From Elysia marginata (Eukaryota > Mollusca > Gastropoda > Plakobranchidae), in the NCBI GenBank assembly GCA_019649035.1, contig BMAT01000957.1, positions 286,669-313,459 of the forward strand: a stretch of DNA of 26,791 nucleotides. The letters are read 5' to 3'. Each line of letters opens with the position of its first letter. Position 1 is the first letter of the stretch. The position numbers were made by a program, and so were the translations under genes. This document shows, piece by piece, positions 21,001 through 26,791 of this stretch. A model generated the notes under the pieces. That model worked only from the letters and a program-made list of their open reading frames with translations, searched no databases and had not been told where the DNA came from.

Positions 21001-22091
21001 AAACGAAACAGACAAGCTCTCAGAGAAATAGCACAAGGACATAGAATAACGCCGTTACAGAAAAACGACTACAGGAAATACGGTAAGAACATTACAGAAA
21101 AACAGCAGCCGAATACAAGGTTATGATATAATAGAAATAGCATCAGGATAGAGTGCGGCAGTATTTGTAGATAATGTTTTAATTACCAAGAAAGTTGACA
21201 AACAGAAAAGCAATAGCAATAGTATAACATTTACTTACCAGGAGATGTGAATTAGCAAGAGCTTTCACAAACAAACAAAAAAGCATCACCAATAGTAAAA
21301 CACTGACTACCAGGAGACTGATGTGAATGAATTAGCAAGACAGTTGACAAACAAACAGGAAAGCATTACCAACGGTAAAACTGTGACTTACCAGGAGATG
21401 TGGCTTGCCTAAGGCTGTCAATTTGATGGCTGCAAGGCCCGACTTTTCTGTTGCATCTATGTTTGGAGACAGGATAGGTTGATTTGTTACCTGCTTACAA
21501 ACTTGATAGTTGCTTGGCAGAGGTATTGACAAGTTTGTTTTTTTGCGTTTGACTGATTAATTCAGCGGTTGAACAGATAAATGGAATGACTAACTTTTGA
21601 CTTATTACTTTTAAAACTGAATATGCAAAGCATTATCTTTCTATATCTTTTAATTATACGTTTATAGGCATTAGTATTCAGCAATATACAGTAGGCCTAA
21701 AGTCATTCTTAAAATAAGTAATTAAAATGAAATTGTTCAATGACATTAAACGTCCTCTAAACTTGGGCGAGCAATAGGAATTTTCTTAAGAATATATATG
21801 CCAGAATGATTGTTTTAGATTAGGTTATATTGCTTCAGGTCTTTTATAAATCTTATCTTTCAATACTTCTCCTCCACCTTTACGCACACTCATTCTCATT
21901 TCAGTGCCCTAGCCAGCGTCATTGGTTTGGTTTCAACTCACGAGAGACAGCGTCGATACAGTTGAGGAAGATCTGCATGTTCTTGTCGCACTGTTCCTCG
22001 CCCTCATAGAAGTAAGTCCTGGCGCTGGTCACGCCCTCACGGCGGTCAGCAAACTCTTCATGCATCCGGAACCTGGAGCCCGCTTCAGTGT
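9945..22091 (-). CDS. PRODH: Proline dehydrogenase, mitochondrial (10 exons, N-terminus outside or unseen)
   Basis: PRODH is the FAD-dependent inner-mitochondrial enzyme that oxidises L-proline to delta-1-pyrroline-5-carboxylate and passes electrons to the respiratory chain. It is the first step of proline catabolism. Ten minus-strand exons join in one frame: 22091-21942, 21456-21392, 20238-20045, 18233-18149, 16897-16805, 15383-15237, 14528-14433, 13345-13161, 11901-11813, 10180-9945. They total 1,340 nt, that is 2 nt of a split codon plus 445 codons and TGA. Family landmarks appear in order: [107 protein letters not shown] and [10 protein letters not shown]. The Lys of IKLTA, the Asp of VDAEQ, the Tyr of KYVP and the Tyr and Arg-Arg of PYLSRR correspond to proline-site residues known from bacterial Put[11 protein letters not shown] and [14 protein letters not shown] favour PRODH over PRODH2. 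About 150 N-terminal residues, including the targeting peptide, are not found. Confidence 0.96.
11193..11520 (+). mobile_element. tRNA-derived SINE, family 1, plus copy (PRODH intron I-J)
   Basis: A pol III-type head is visible: an A-box-like TGGCAGAGTGGT at 11201-11212 and a B-box-like AGTTCAATTC at 11245-11254, spaced as in a tRNA. The body then reads 'TTGCAATTGCCTTGGGAAAG', 'CACCTGTAAAATAGGTACCT' and 'GAATTTGTGAAATG'. The 3' end is A/T-rich ('AATATAGTGTATAAAAATTT'). A second, more diverged copy in inverse orientation is at 15519-15846. No target duplication was recognised. Confidence 0.75.
11813..11901 (-). CDS. PRODH: PRODH exon I
   Basis: The exon has 89 nt: 1 nt completing Lys, 29 codons, then 1 nt. 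It reads [20 protein letters not shown] and MCDQVSFPL. 'FGQL-GMCD--SFPLG' is a signature of eukaryotic PRODH. The acceptor is 'ttcccccag' and the donor is G|GTCAGT. Confidence 0.96.
11902..12878. other. PRODH intron H-I, remainder
   Basis: AT-rich intron sequence. No mobile element or RNA gene was recognised apart from the loose repeat pair at 12880-13127. Confidence 0.4.
12880..13127 (+). repeat. Diverged direct repeat pair in PRODH intron H-I
   Basis: 'TTCTTTATTCAACTCATTTC' at about 12879 and 'TTCTTTATTATTCAACTAAT' at about 13071 start two stretches of about 55 bases. Each continues with 'CA(G/A)TA(G)..A(A)A..GG', an 'AT(C)ATT' run and '(T/C)ATTGAA'. The similarity is loose and the AT richness raises the chance background. 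Confidence 0.4.
13161..13345 (-). CDS. PRODH: PRODH exon H
   Basis: The exon has 185 nt: 61 codons plus 2 nt. It begins [20 protein letters not shown], continues with the 'T-EMYH--V-EV' helix, and ends [15 protein letters not shown] plus the first two bases of Lys. 'YEDPI-P-YEAT---YH' and 'V(A)SHNEDTVR' are signature PRODH segments. The acceptor is 'gtgtgtgtctag' and the donor is AA|GTAAGT. Confidence 0.96.
13837..14290. mobile_element. pogo/Tc1-mariner-like MITE, 454 bp, TA target duplication (PRODH intron G-H)
   Basis: The left end reads CAGTAGAACCCATATTTAAC at 13837. The reverse complement of the right end (14290 downward) reads CAGTGAAACTAGGGGAATAA. TA dinucleotides flank both ends (13835-13836 and 14291-14292). 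Internal matches continue: 'AATGAGAACTACGAGCATAA' from the left versus 'TAACGAGAACTCTTATTATA' from the right. The 'CAGT-GAACC----TTAACGA' terminus is typical of pogo/Tigger-type elements. There is no transposase frame, so it is non-autonomous. Confidence 0.8.
14433..14528 (-). CDS. PRODH: PRODH exon G
   Basis: The exon has 96 nt (32 codons, phase 0/0). It reads [20 protein letters not shown] followed by [12 protein letters not shown]. The 'GAKLVRGAY' strand is a core beta-strand of the FAD-binding barrel. The acceptor is 'tttgctcaccag' and the donor is CAG|GTAGGT. Confidence 0.96.
14964..14973 (-). other. Microexon-like splice-site pair (cryptic)
   Basis: On the minus strand a long (TC)n tract (15036-14996) leads to 'ACCTTTCCTCAG', then GAAAGTGATT (10 nt), then GTAAGT. 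This is an ideal acceptor, a tiny interval and an ideal donor, all within the intron between exons F and G. Both neighbouring exons are phase 0, so including 10 nt would shift the frame; the conserved protein has no insert here. Confidence 0.35.
14996..15036 (+). repeat. (AG)n microsatellite
   Basis: About 20 uninterrupted AG dinucleotides lie in PRODH intron F-G. On the transcript strand it is a (TC/CU)n pyrimidine tract. Confidence 0.95.
15237..15383 (-). CDS. PRODH: PRODH exon F
   Basis: The exon has 147 nt (49 codons, phase 0/0). It reads [20 protein letters not shown], then [20 protein letters not shown], then FNTYQCYLK. It carries the Asp of VDAEQ, aligned with the proline-binding aspartate of PutA, and the NTYQ-YL strand that contacts FAD in the family. 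The acceptor is 'ctgctcctccag'. The donor is AAG|GTCTGT, the weakest of the set by eye. Confidence 0.97.
15420..15440 (+). repeat. (ATA)n microsatellite
   Basis: Seven ATA units lie about 40 bases upstream (transcript sense) of exon F. Confidence 0.9.
15519..15846 (-). mobile_element. tRNA-derived SINE, family 1, minus copy (PRODH intron E-F)
   Basis: On the minus strand a head with 'GGGGCGATGGTTTGG' (A box region, 15840-15824) and 'GGTTGCAGATTCAATTCCC' (B box region, 15803-15785) is followed by 'TTGTAATTGCCTTAGGAA'. Then come 'CACCTGTAAAATGAGTACCT' and 'GAAATTTGTGGAATG', matching the plus copy at 11193-11520 in order and spacing. It ends in an A/T-rich tail near 15525. It is more diverged, hence older or damaged. 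Confidence 0.7.
15974..16237 (+). repeat. Diverged two-unit tandem repeat, about 130 bp per unit
   Basis: Unit 1 (15974-16098) and unit 2 (16099-16237) share ordered landmarks: 'TACACATTAGC'/'TACACGTTAGC', 'CTATAAGAATTGCA'/'CTATAGACTTGCA', 'AAGGCCAGGCTCG'/'AAGGCCAGGTTCG', 'GATGGAAAACTACA'/'GATGGAAAACTGCA', 'CAAACCGCT'/'CAAACTGCT', and 'GGCAGGTCAAGCAT'/'GGCAAATCAAGCAT'. No coding sense is seen. It lies in PRODH intron E-F beside the minus SINE. Confidence 0.7.
16805..16897 (-). CDS. PRODH: PRODH exon E
   Basis: The exon has 93 nt (31 codons, phase 0 at both ends). It reads [20 protein letters not shown] and [11 protein letters not shown]. It corresponds to 'TG-L-PL----EEE--QM--ML-R---(I/L)A' of human PRODH, a helix running into the next strand. 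The acceptor is 'ttccacag', cutting before ACAGG rather than after it so that the Thr is kept. The donor is CAG|GTAGGA. Confidence 0.94.
17003..17219. mobile_element. pogo/Tc1-mariner-like MITE, 217 bp, TA target duplication (PRODH intron D-E)
   Basis: The left end is CAGTAAAACTCTTTC and the right end in reverse complement is CAGTGTGACCCCTCAGTTAA. TA flanks both (17001-17002 and 17220-17221). The subterminal 'TTACCCTTGAGTTAAGACCA' and 'GAGGGGTGTTAACTGAGGGG' resemble the repeated 'CCCC--TTAA-GACC' pattern of pogo-like termini. It is shorter and more diverged than the element at 13837 and has no coding capacity. Confidence 0.65.
18149..18233 (-). CDS. PRODH: PRODH exon D
   Basis: The exon has 85 nt: 1 nt completing Gly, then 28 codons reading [20 protein letters not shown] and LLIVPNLK. 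'DLLDW--L-D---LSK-L-VPN' is conserved in animal PRODH. The acceptor is 'gtctgtacag' and the donor is AAG|GTAAGT. It sits between two of the longer introns (1,811 and 1,251 nt). Confidence 0.95.
18234..20044. other. PRODH intron C-D (1,811 nt)
   Basis: This is the longest intron between visible exons. It is AT-rich with poly-A/T patches. No repeat boundary, coding frame or RNA gene was recognised. Confidence 0.45.
20045..20238 (-). CDS. PRODH: PRODH exon C
   Basis: The exon has 194 nt: 64 codons plus 2 nt. It begins [20 protein letters not shown] and ends [13 protein letters not shown]. It corresponds to the 'LLQFSEVL---R-FF' helix and the variable arm after it, which in animals inserts between the IKLTALG strand and DLLDW. 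The variable middle is acidic (GEIDEGE). The acceptor is 'ttaacttacag' and the donor is GG|GTTAGT, which departs from consensus at +3. The 2 nt join G of the next exon to give Gly. Confidence 0.93.
20239..21182. other. PRODH intron B-C, 3' part
   Basis: No gene is recognised. The opposing open frames at 20428-20686 have no family resemblance. A small repeat of '(G/A)TTACAGAAAAAC' occurs at 21054 and 21090. Confidence 0.4.
21183..21400 (-). repeat. Threefold tandem repeat of the PRODH exon B/intron junction
   Basis: On the minus strand the end of exon B and the start of its intron, CATCTCCTG|GTAAGT plus about 60 intron bases ending in 'TTGCTAATTCA', recur downstream at offsets of 81 and 153 bases. 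The second copy reads GTCTCCTG|GTAGTC (donor at 21310). The third reads CATCTCCTG|GTAAGT (donor at 21238) and is perfect across the junction. Shared intron strings include 'GTTTGTTTGT' and 'TTTTAC.(A/G)TTGGT.ATGCTTT'. The copies differ by scattered substitutions and small indels. Confidence 0.85.
21232..21247 (-). promoter_or_regulatory. Decoy 5' splice site, third junction copy
   Basis: ACATCTCCTG|GTAAGT lies 153 nt downstream of the real exon B donor. If used, exon B would grow by 51 codons' worth of sequence, but an in-frame TAA (21334-21332) arises 20 codons into the extension. Productive use is therefore unlikely, although the donor looks as strong as the authentic one. Confidence 0.6.
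21392..21456 (-). CDS. PRODH: PRODH exon B
   Basis: The exon has 65 nt: 2 nt completing a split codon, then 21 codons reading [20 protein letters not shown] with a final L. 'IKLTALG-P' is invariant in animal PRODH; its Lys aligns with a substrate-site lysine. The acceptor is 'aacatag' and the donor is CTG|GTAAGT. The intron just after it carries two tandem copies of the exon-end/donor junction (see the repeat at 21183-21400). Confidence 0.94.
21942..22091 (-). CDS. PRODH: PRODH exon A (first visible exon)
   Basis: The exon has 150 nt: 2 nt finishing a codon, 49 codons, and 1 nt. It encodes [20 protein letters not shown] and then [20 protein letters not shown], ending FLNCIDAVS. This corresponds to the conserved '[25 protein letters not shown]' segment before the barrel. 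The acceptor is 'accatcag' and the donor is C|GTGAGT. A second possible acceptor 11 nt downstream (ending 'gaag') would keep the same split-codon phase but delete residues; the upstream AG has the better pyrimidine context. No coding exon was found between here and the right edge. Confidence 0.93.
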
Positions 22092-22574
22092 CTGATGGTG
22101 CAGAAGAGAAGATATTACAAAACCTGAAGTAAATAATCCATAGAACAAAAACATATAGCGTAACAACATTTTCAGAGTACTATAAATAATGATCATGCTA
22201 GTATGCAGAGCTGGGAAAAGCCATCACTCAAACAGACTAAAAACAAGGGTGGTTGCCTTATCAGGGAGAGTATGGGCGCATTTCATGAAAGTAAAGGACT
22301 ACAAATAAGGGCTTTTGGTGGCGTTTTTACTCCCATTTTCTGGCAAGAATTAGGCCTAATTCAGCCAGCCTGAAGGCTAAAGATTCCTAGCCCTGGTATA
22401 GGAGACAAAGGGTTGGTCGATTGAATTATTCTTAATGACCTAACCTAAACCACAGGCTCATGAAACACATCTCCGACTTACAACACGGTGACTTTCAAAA
22501 AGGCCTCAATTTTACAAAAGAAAAAAAAAGAAAATCTACTTATACGATCAGCAATACTCTGCAGATTTCATGGG
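22092..22574. other. Sequence upstream of PRODH exon A, probable intron
   Basis: No further PRODH coding exon is recognisable. A perfect 16-base palindrome GAATTAGGCCTAATTC occurs near 22347-22362, of unknown meaning. Confidence 0.4.
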
Positions 22575-22830
22575 TGAGTATTTATGTCGGTAGAGCGGTT
22601 GACCGCTACCCAAGGTCCCAGGTTTGATCCCTAGTCTCGGTAAAACATTATTTACTCCCCTGTGCCCAGAAGGCACAGCACCTACTGGGTCTCTAACATT
22701 CGCCAAAGTAAAGGCAAAGAGGAAAGCAATGGCGAACTACCTCACTATGCCTTGTGCCTGTAAAATAAGTACCTTGCTCCTTGTTCCCTTACGCTCGTCT
22801 CAAGTATGGAGAAATTTTACTCAACATTTT
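22575..22830 (+). mobile_element. tRNA-derived SINE, family 2
   Basis: The A-box-like TCGGTAGAGCGG (22587-22598) and B-box-like GGTTTGATCCC (22621-22631) have tRNA spacing. A non-tRNA body follows that includes 'AAAGCAATGGCGAACTACCT' and 'CTGTAAAATAAGTACCT'. The 'TGTAAAAT..GTACCT' string is shared with family 1, hinting at a common body module. The ends are approximate. The 69-residue plus open frame over it is incidental. Confidence 0.65.
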
Positions 22831-22841
22831 TAAGCAGGGGT

Positions 22842-22853
22842 ACATGTGGTTGA
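22842..22853 (+). repeat. Target site duplication, left copy
   Basis: ACATGTGGTTGA is identical to 23132-23143 and flanks the family 3 SINE. Confidence 0.85.
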
Positions 22854-23131
22854 CCGGCTCTGTGGCCTAGCGGTAAGACACTCGCTCAGAGATCGGAAGG
22901 TGTGGGTTCGATCCCGGGCCGAGTCAAACCAAGGACTTTAAAATTGGTATGAGCAGCTGATCCGCCTAGAGTCTTCTGGCATTATGGATTTAGTGCTAAG
23001 TCTGGTCGGCCCGGTGTCAGGATAATGTGACTGGGTGTGGTGTATGCAAGCGCTCTTTACATCACAGTGTGGCAGCACGCTTCTGATATAACCTTGTAGT
23101 TGAAAAGAGACGTTAAAATTCAAACAACCTA
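22854..23131 (+). mobile_element. tRNA-derived SINE, family 3, with target site duplication
   Basis: The head is the most tRNA-like in the window: 'GTGGCCTAGCGGTAAGACAC' (A box at 22862-22873) and 'GGGTTCGATCCC' (B box at 22904-22915). The body contains 'GACTTTAAAATTGGTATG', 'GGCATTATGG' and 'GTGTCAGGATAATGTGACTG', and the end reads 'GACGTTAAAATTCAAACAAC'. The element is bounded by identical 12-mers ACATGTGGTTGA at 22842-22853 and 23132-23143, direct evidence of retrotransposition. The acceptor-stem halves of the head (GGCTC near 22856 and GAGTC near 22921) can still pair, but the unit continues well beyond a tRNA, so it is not called a tRNA gene. Confidence 0.85.
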
Positions 23132-23143
23132 ACATGTGGTTGA
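23132..23143 (+). repeat. Target site duplication, right copy
   Basis: ACATGTGGTTGA is identical to 22842-22853. With no mismatch in 12, the insertion looks comparatively young. Confidence 0.85.
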
Positions 23144-23207
23144 AATTAGTATTTGCTTCTATGTAGGTGAGCAGGTTCAACCAACTGAACCCAAAACTAG
23201 GTAAAAG

Positions 23208-23419
23208 CCCTTTTCACACGACGCGTGTGCCGCACGGAAAACTTCGGACCGTCTCTGGGCCGGAGACATTGAAAAAAAAATTCTGGATCAATCCAATGTA
23301 TCACCTACACACTTTCACATGCACCATGTAAAAACCAAAAAAAAAAAAAAAGAACTGGTCATCGGACCAGAGCCGGGCCGGATTCTCCCGTGCATGTTAC
23401 GCGTCATGTGAAACCGGTT
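23208..23419. mobile_element. GC-rich imperfect inverted-repeat element
   Basis: The left arm begins CCTTTTCACACGACGCGTGT at 23209 and runs to 'GGGCCGGAGAC' by 23266. The right arm in reverse complement begins CCGGTTTCACATGACGCGTA and continues 'GCACGGGAGAATCCGGCCCG'. The arms of about 60 bases are roughly 70% alike by eye and are separated by an A-rich centre of about 85 bases with two A runs. It is CpG-rich in an AT-rich surround. A MITE/foldback element is likely; no flanking duplication was identified. Confidence 0.6.
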
Positions 23420-25520
23420 AAGAACTAAGATATTTTTGTTTTTGTTGGTGTTACGGTTTTCAAATTACAGTTGTCTTGAATTAAGTAAACCCGCGATGAG
23501 AGGCAGAGGAAGACTTATGTTAAGTAATCACACAAAGTTTTCATTGTCGTTTGGGGTCATGTTGGTGCCATTATATTTGTTTGCAAAGAGCCAGCCGCCC
23601 CAGGACCACAGGTAACCTAATTAGTTCTCCATCCCGCAGTCACACTTGTTAGCATCACAGAACCTTTGAAGGTGTCATGCTACGTCAAACCAGAAAAAAA
23701 AACAACTAGCAACTTTTTGGCGTCTGGAGCATAGTTAATCTAGACTGTGGTTGCGGTGTTATCCCAACATCTAAAAAATAAACGAATAAATATCTATTCT
23801 AAAGGACAAATAAACAGATAATAGCAAAAACAAAGTTAATAATAAAAAAAACTAAATCGTGCTAATTGTTACGAATTGTTTTGTTTCGAAGCCAGCGAGA
23901 AGAGTAAAGAGAGTTTTATAATAATACTATTTGTCCTTGGTCTCATTGTTATGGTTCACACAAGAAAAATTTGACTGAAAACTTCCAATTCAGTAGTCAC
24001 GCCTAGAACGAATGTCCTTATACATGTAGTTAAGATAAGAAAGTACTTTCTTTTGGCTTCTTTTTTTTTTTTTTTTTGGTTATGTTAAGACATTGCAAAT
24101 AAATAATTATAGGTTGAATAGCAATTTATGTTATAGAAGCATTAGTACTGCTACATTAATAAGCTGTAATAAAATCAAAGCATTCAACAAAACACGTTTA
24201 AGAGTATTTATTTTACACACTGAGACTGCCAAGGTTCTAACGCCACTTTTTGACAAAAATTGAGTTACACAGCTCTAGCAAGCGTTTTAAGTTCTCTATG
24301 TTATGTCAAGGAATTGGATCGGCCTGACCTATGTTCAGTGTTTTCTAATCTTTTTAAAAACTTTGTTTTCAAGCAAAACTGCGTGCTAAATTTTTAACAT
24401 GAACTTTGTTAAAAGTATGTCCAGTGGAGATAGAACCTTGTCATTTTAGAAGGCGATTACGCAACAGCAGAAAATCCACAACACTCTGGTGGTGCAAAAT
24501 AAAGACAGTTTAAAAACAAAAAAAATGACGACAGGGAAGATAGGGTGTAGGCGAGCAATTGATCGACCCCCTGCTGTGAGAACAGGGCTACCTAGTACCT
24601 TACTGGGTGTAGAGGAGCTGACAATATCTTCTCATAAATTAATTTTTTGTTTGTGTATTGATGGGCAAGTGGATGTCAACTTTGAGAGACAATTTAATTT
24701 CTTTTTCATTCATATGAAAATGGCGGTTCTGCCGAAAGCTGTTCTCAGACAGGCGGAATATGATTTGTAAAGACTTGTATTCGTTTGTAGTGAAGATTCA
24801 ATTGCTTTAAATTTGTTTACTCGAGCTCGCGTCCATGGGATCTGGCTTTTCGCACAATTAGTGAAAGACAGAATTATTTTATGAAGTATTATTGTCCAAA
24901 CAGTGATGCCCGCCTTCTTCCAACTATGTTTTTCTATTGCCTATTTGTTTATGTCTCCATCAAATAAACCCGTATGCAGGATCTATCCATAAACACACCT
25001 ACAAAGCTACCTATCTATTATCTATTTAATTTGATAACTCCTCAAAGTATCTATCTTTCACTCTTTTAATTACCCGTTTTTTCTAATTATATCTCTCCCG
25101 TATCTACATTTCAGTGTCTGCGCGTTCATATTATTTGTAAGTTACTTCACAAACAAAACCTTTCAGCTATCTTTTCCGCTACTGACCATGACTATTTTAA
25201 ACTGAAATGTTGAATTTATTATAATATTATAACATGAAAACACTCTATTACTTGTTCGACCTCAAACAAAGTTTAACTGCGCAATGGCGAGATAAATGTT
25301 TTGATGACCGGGACGACTGCTTTTCAGGTCATGAACCACACAGATGGCTTGTGTAGTGTGACAACAATACTACATTACCTTGACCCGACTCACTGCGCCC
25401 ACACCACCACATCCTCCTCTTCTGTCATCGTCGTTATCTTCTTCTTCTCTTTATTTTTGTCCTTTTCTTTCTCTCCTCTCCTTTTCTTTCTTTTCAAGTT
25501 TAGTATATGGATTCAACTAA
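23420..25520. other. No gene recognised (probable long 5' intron or upstream of PRODH)
   Basis: AT-rich, with a 17-base poly-T at 24061-24077. I searched the minus strand for the expected N-terminal PRODH wording (TFYG-FVAGED, GVG-ILDYS-EEDL) and did not see it. The plus open frame at 24489-24770 has no recognised relatives. Confidence 0.4.
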
Positions 25521-25650
<130 letters not shown>

Positions 25651-25857
25651 CCAGTTTCTTCTATGCTGGTCATATCATATTCCCATTTCTTTCCGGCATC
25701 TGCTTATCCTCTTTGACTATATAATTGTTTTCTTATCTCCACAAACCAAGCCTCTTTTAATTTTTCAAGCAAATGCTTTTTAAACGCCATACTCCTGTCG
25801 CTGGGTAACCAAATAATGAGGAAAAATCTCACTTCCAGGAAGGCGGGTACTTCTCTT

Positions 25858-25924
25858 TTTCTTGGAAAACAAGATTTCCAGGGCCCTCATTTTTCAAAAC
25901 AGCCCCGAAGAGTTTCCAAGAAAC
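25858..25924. repeat. Short inverted repeat (hairpin)
   Basis: TTTCTTGGAAAAC at 25858-25870 pairs with GTTTCCAAGAAA at 25912-25923 across a loop of about 41 bases, with one mismatch. It is followed by no T run and has no known role. Confidence 0.5.
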
Positions 25925-26706
25925 TTATATCACTGTGGGCATAAAAACGATGATTAAACAAAAGGCAATATCCCTGTTATAAGAAACGAGCAAAAAGCAA
26001 TAAAACAGAAAGGGGAGCCCATGTGATAAAGCTCTTCACACAATTGATTTTCTATGATTTGGCTCAGCCACAGAGGGGCTGGGGAGACAAAGACTGGGAT
26101 GGGGACAACTCGCCCTTTTCTTTGAAAACACAACATGGATTCCCCCTAAGTTGGACAAAAAAAAATCAAACAAATCATTGAGAGCAGTAAATGTGCCATG
26201 GTTTGCCGTGTAAAACCATGGGGATATGAGATAGGGCCATTTTCAGCCCTGAAACAACTTGCGGTAAGGTCAGGTCATGTCAACGCATCCTAGTCTATAA
26301 TTATCATCATGATGATGCAACTTGATCTGATGCGTGTCATAGAAAGGTGTGTTTGGTGAGCGTCTAGTCCAGACAATCCATACGGACTTCGTCCTGCAAC
26401 CAGTCACAGATTGCCCATGACTGGGGCGCGTGAAATCAAAAGATTTACAGCAAAGATCAATCGTCTCGTATCCACTACAAATGAGTCGGGTGTCGAAAAT
26501 TTCACGTTACTGGGCGTTTATATTTTGAACAACGCAGTTTTCGCACTTCCACATATTTCTCGTGTCGCGTCAAAAAAGTTAAACGAAATAAAGCAAAGCC
26601 ATGAAAAGCAAATTGTATAACGCACTCGCGAGTAAAGAAACGAATAAAGTTTTGAACAAAGCTGTACGTTTGCTTTTACGGTTCGATTTTGACTGCAGTT
26701 TACCAA
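25925..26706. other. No gene recognised; CpG slightly more frequent
   Basis: From about 26260 on, CG dinucleotides are visibly more frequent than elsewhere. A 7-bp stem, CCAGTCA (26400-26406) with TGACTGG (26418-26424), is present. Promoter or 5' UTR sequence of PRODH is conceivable but unsupported. Confidence 0.3.
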
Positions 26707-26752
26707 GTCTGTCTGTCTGTATCTCTCTCTCTCACACACATACACACACACG
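26707..26752 (+). repeat. (TCTG)n-(TC)n-(AC)n microsatellite
   Basis: TCTG units, then TC units, then ACACAC runs broken by AT. It explains the Cys/Val/Arg-rich minus open frame over 26518-26769. Confidence 0.9.
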
Positions 26753-26791
26753 CAACCTGTCGCACTCACACGTTAACCGTAGCCGTTCTAA

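Noticed and set aside
21392-21532. Start of exon B placed upstream at the ATG near 21532
   Set aside because: The sequence before 21456 is not conserved, and the 'aacatag' acceptor with the split codon joins exon A in frame. The open frame there is intron read-through.
22854-22925. A functional tRNA gene
   Set aside because: The pol III boxes are good, but the unit runs on for about 200 bases into a SINE body, and target duplications bound the whole unit.
24489-24770. 93-residue plus open frame starting MVQNKDS
   Set aside because: No known motif, no splice context and no repeat logic; it could be chance. I cannot exclude a lineage-specific gene, but nothing supports one.

Overview
This is a spliced, AT-rich, repeat-laden stretch of an animal nuclear genome. 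The coding parts are short GC-richer islands flanked by GT/AG introns. An axonemal dynein exon, a mitochondrial proline dehydrogenase gene, several tRNA-derived SINEs, LINE debris and TA-flanked MITEs together point to an invertebrate metazoan. A mollusc or other lophotrochozoan is my best guess, from protein wording and SINE style rather than a database match. I found no bacterial operon, CRISPR array or novel defence-type system, and the window reads as ordinary animal chromosome with some instructive repeat and splicing structure.

Layout. 1-800 (+): the last coding exon (47 codons plus stop) and 3' UTR of an axonemal dynein heavy chain of the DNAH5/DNAH8 type, with an AATAAA at 769. 800-9,940: a roughly 9 kb intergenic stretch. 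It holds a decayed, frameshifted LINE (1266-about 3835, minus), a shorter LINE 3' remnant (about 5487-5567, plus), a modular foldback element (about 6946-7427) and a diverged direct repeat (8788-9026). 9,945-22,091 (-): ten consecutive coding exons of proline dehydrogenase (PRODH). Together they give 445 codons plus stop in one uninterrupted frame, with every junction phase matching. The N-terminal 150 or so residues are not visible and probably lie beyond the right edge. 22,100-26,791: what I take to be the long 5' intron or upstream region of PRODH. It holds two tRNA-derived SINEs (one with a perfect 12-bp target duplication), a GC-rich inverted-repeat element, and long (TCTG/TC)n and CA microsatellites.

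The dynein gene and PRODH converge (tail to tail) and have no functional link that I know of: one drives ciliary or flagellar beating, the other starts mitochondrial proline catabolism.

The most informative details are within PRODH. A three-copy tandem repeat of an exon-intron junction leaves two decoy 5' splice sites downstream of the real one. Two TA-flanked pogo/Tc1-like MITEs, two SINEs of one family in opposite orientation and a diverged 130-bp tandem pair sit in its introns. A (TC)n tract on the transcribed strand also creates a microexon-like AG/10-nt/GTAAGT arrangement.
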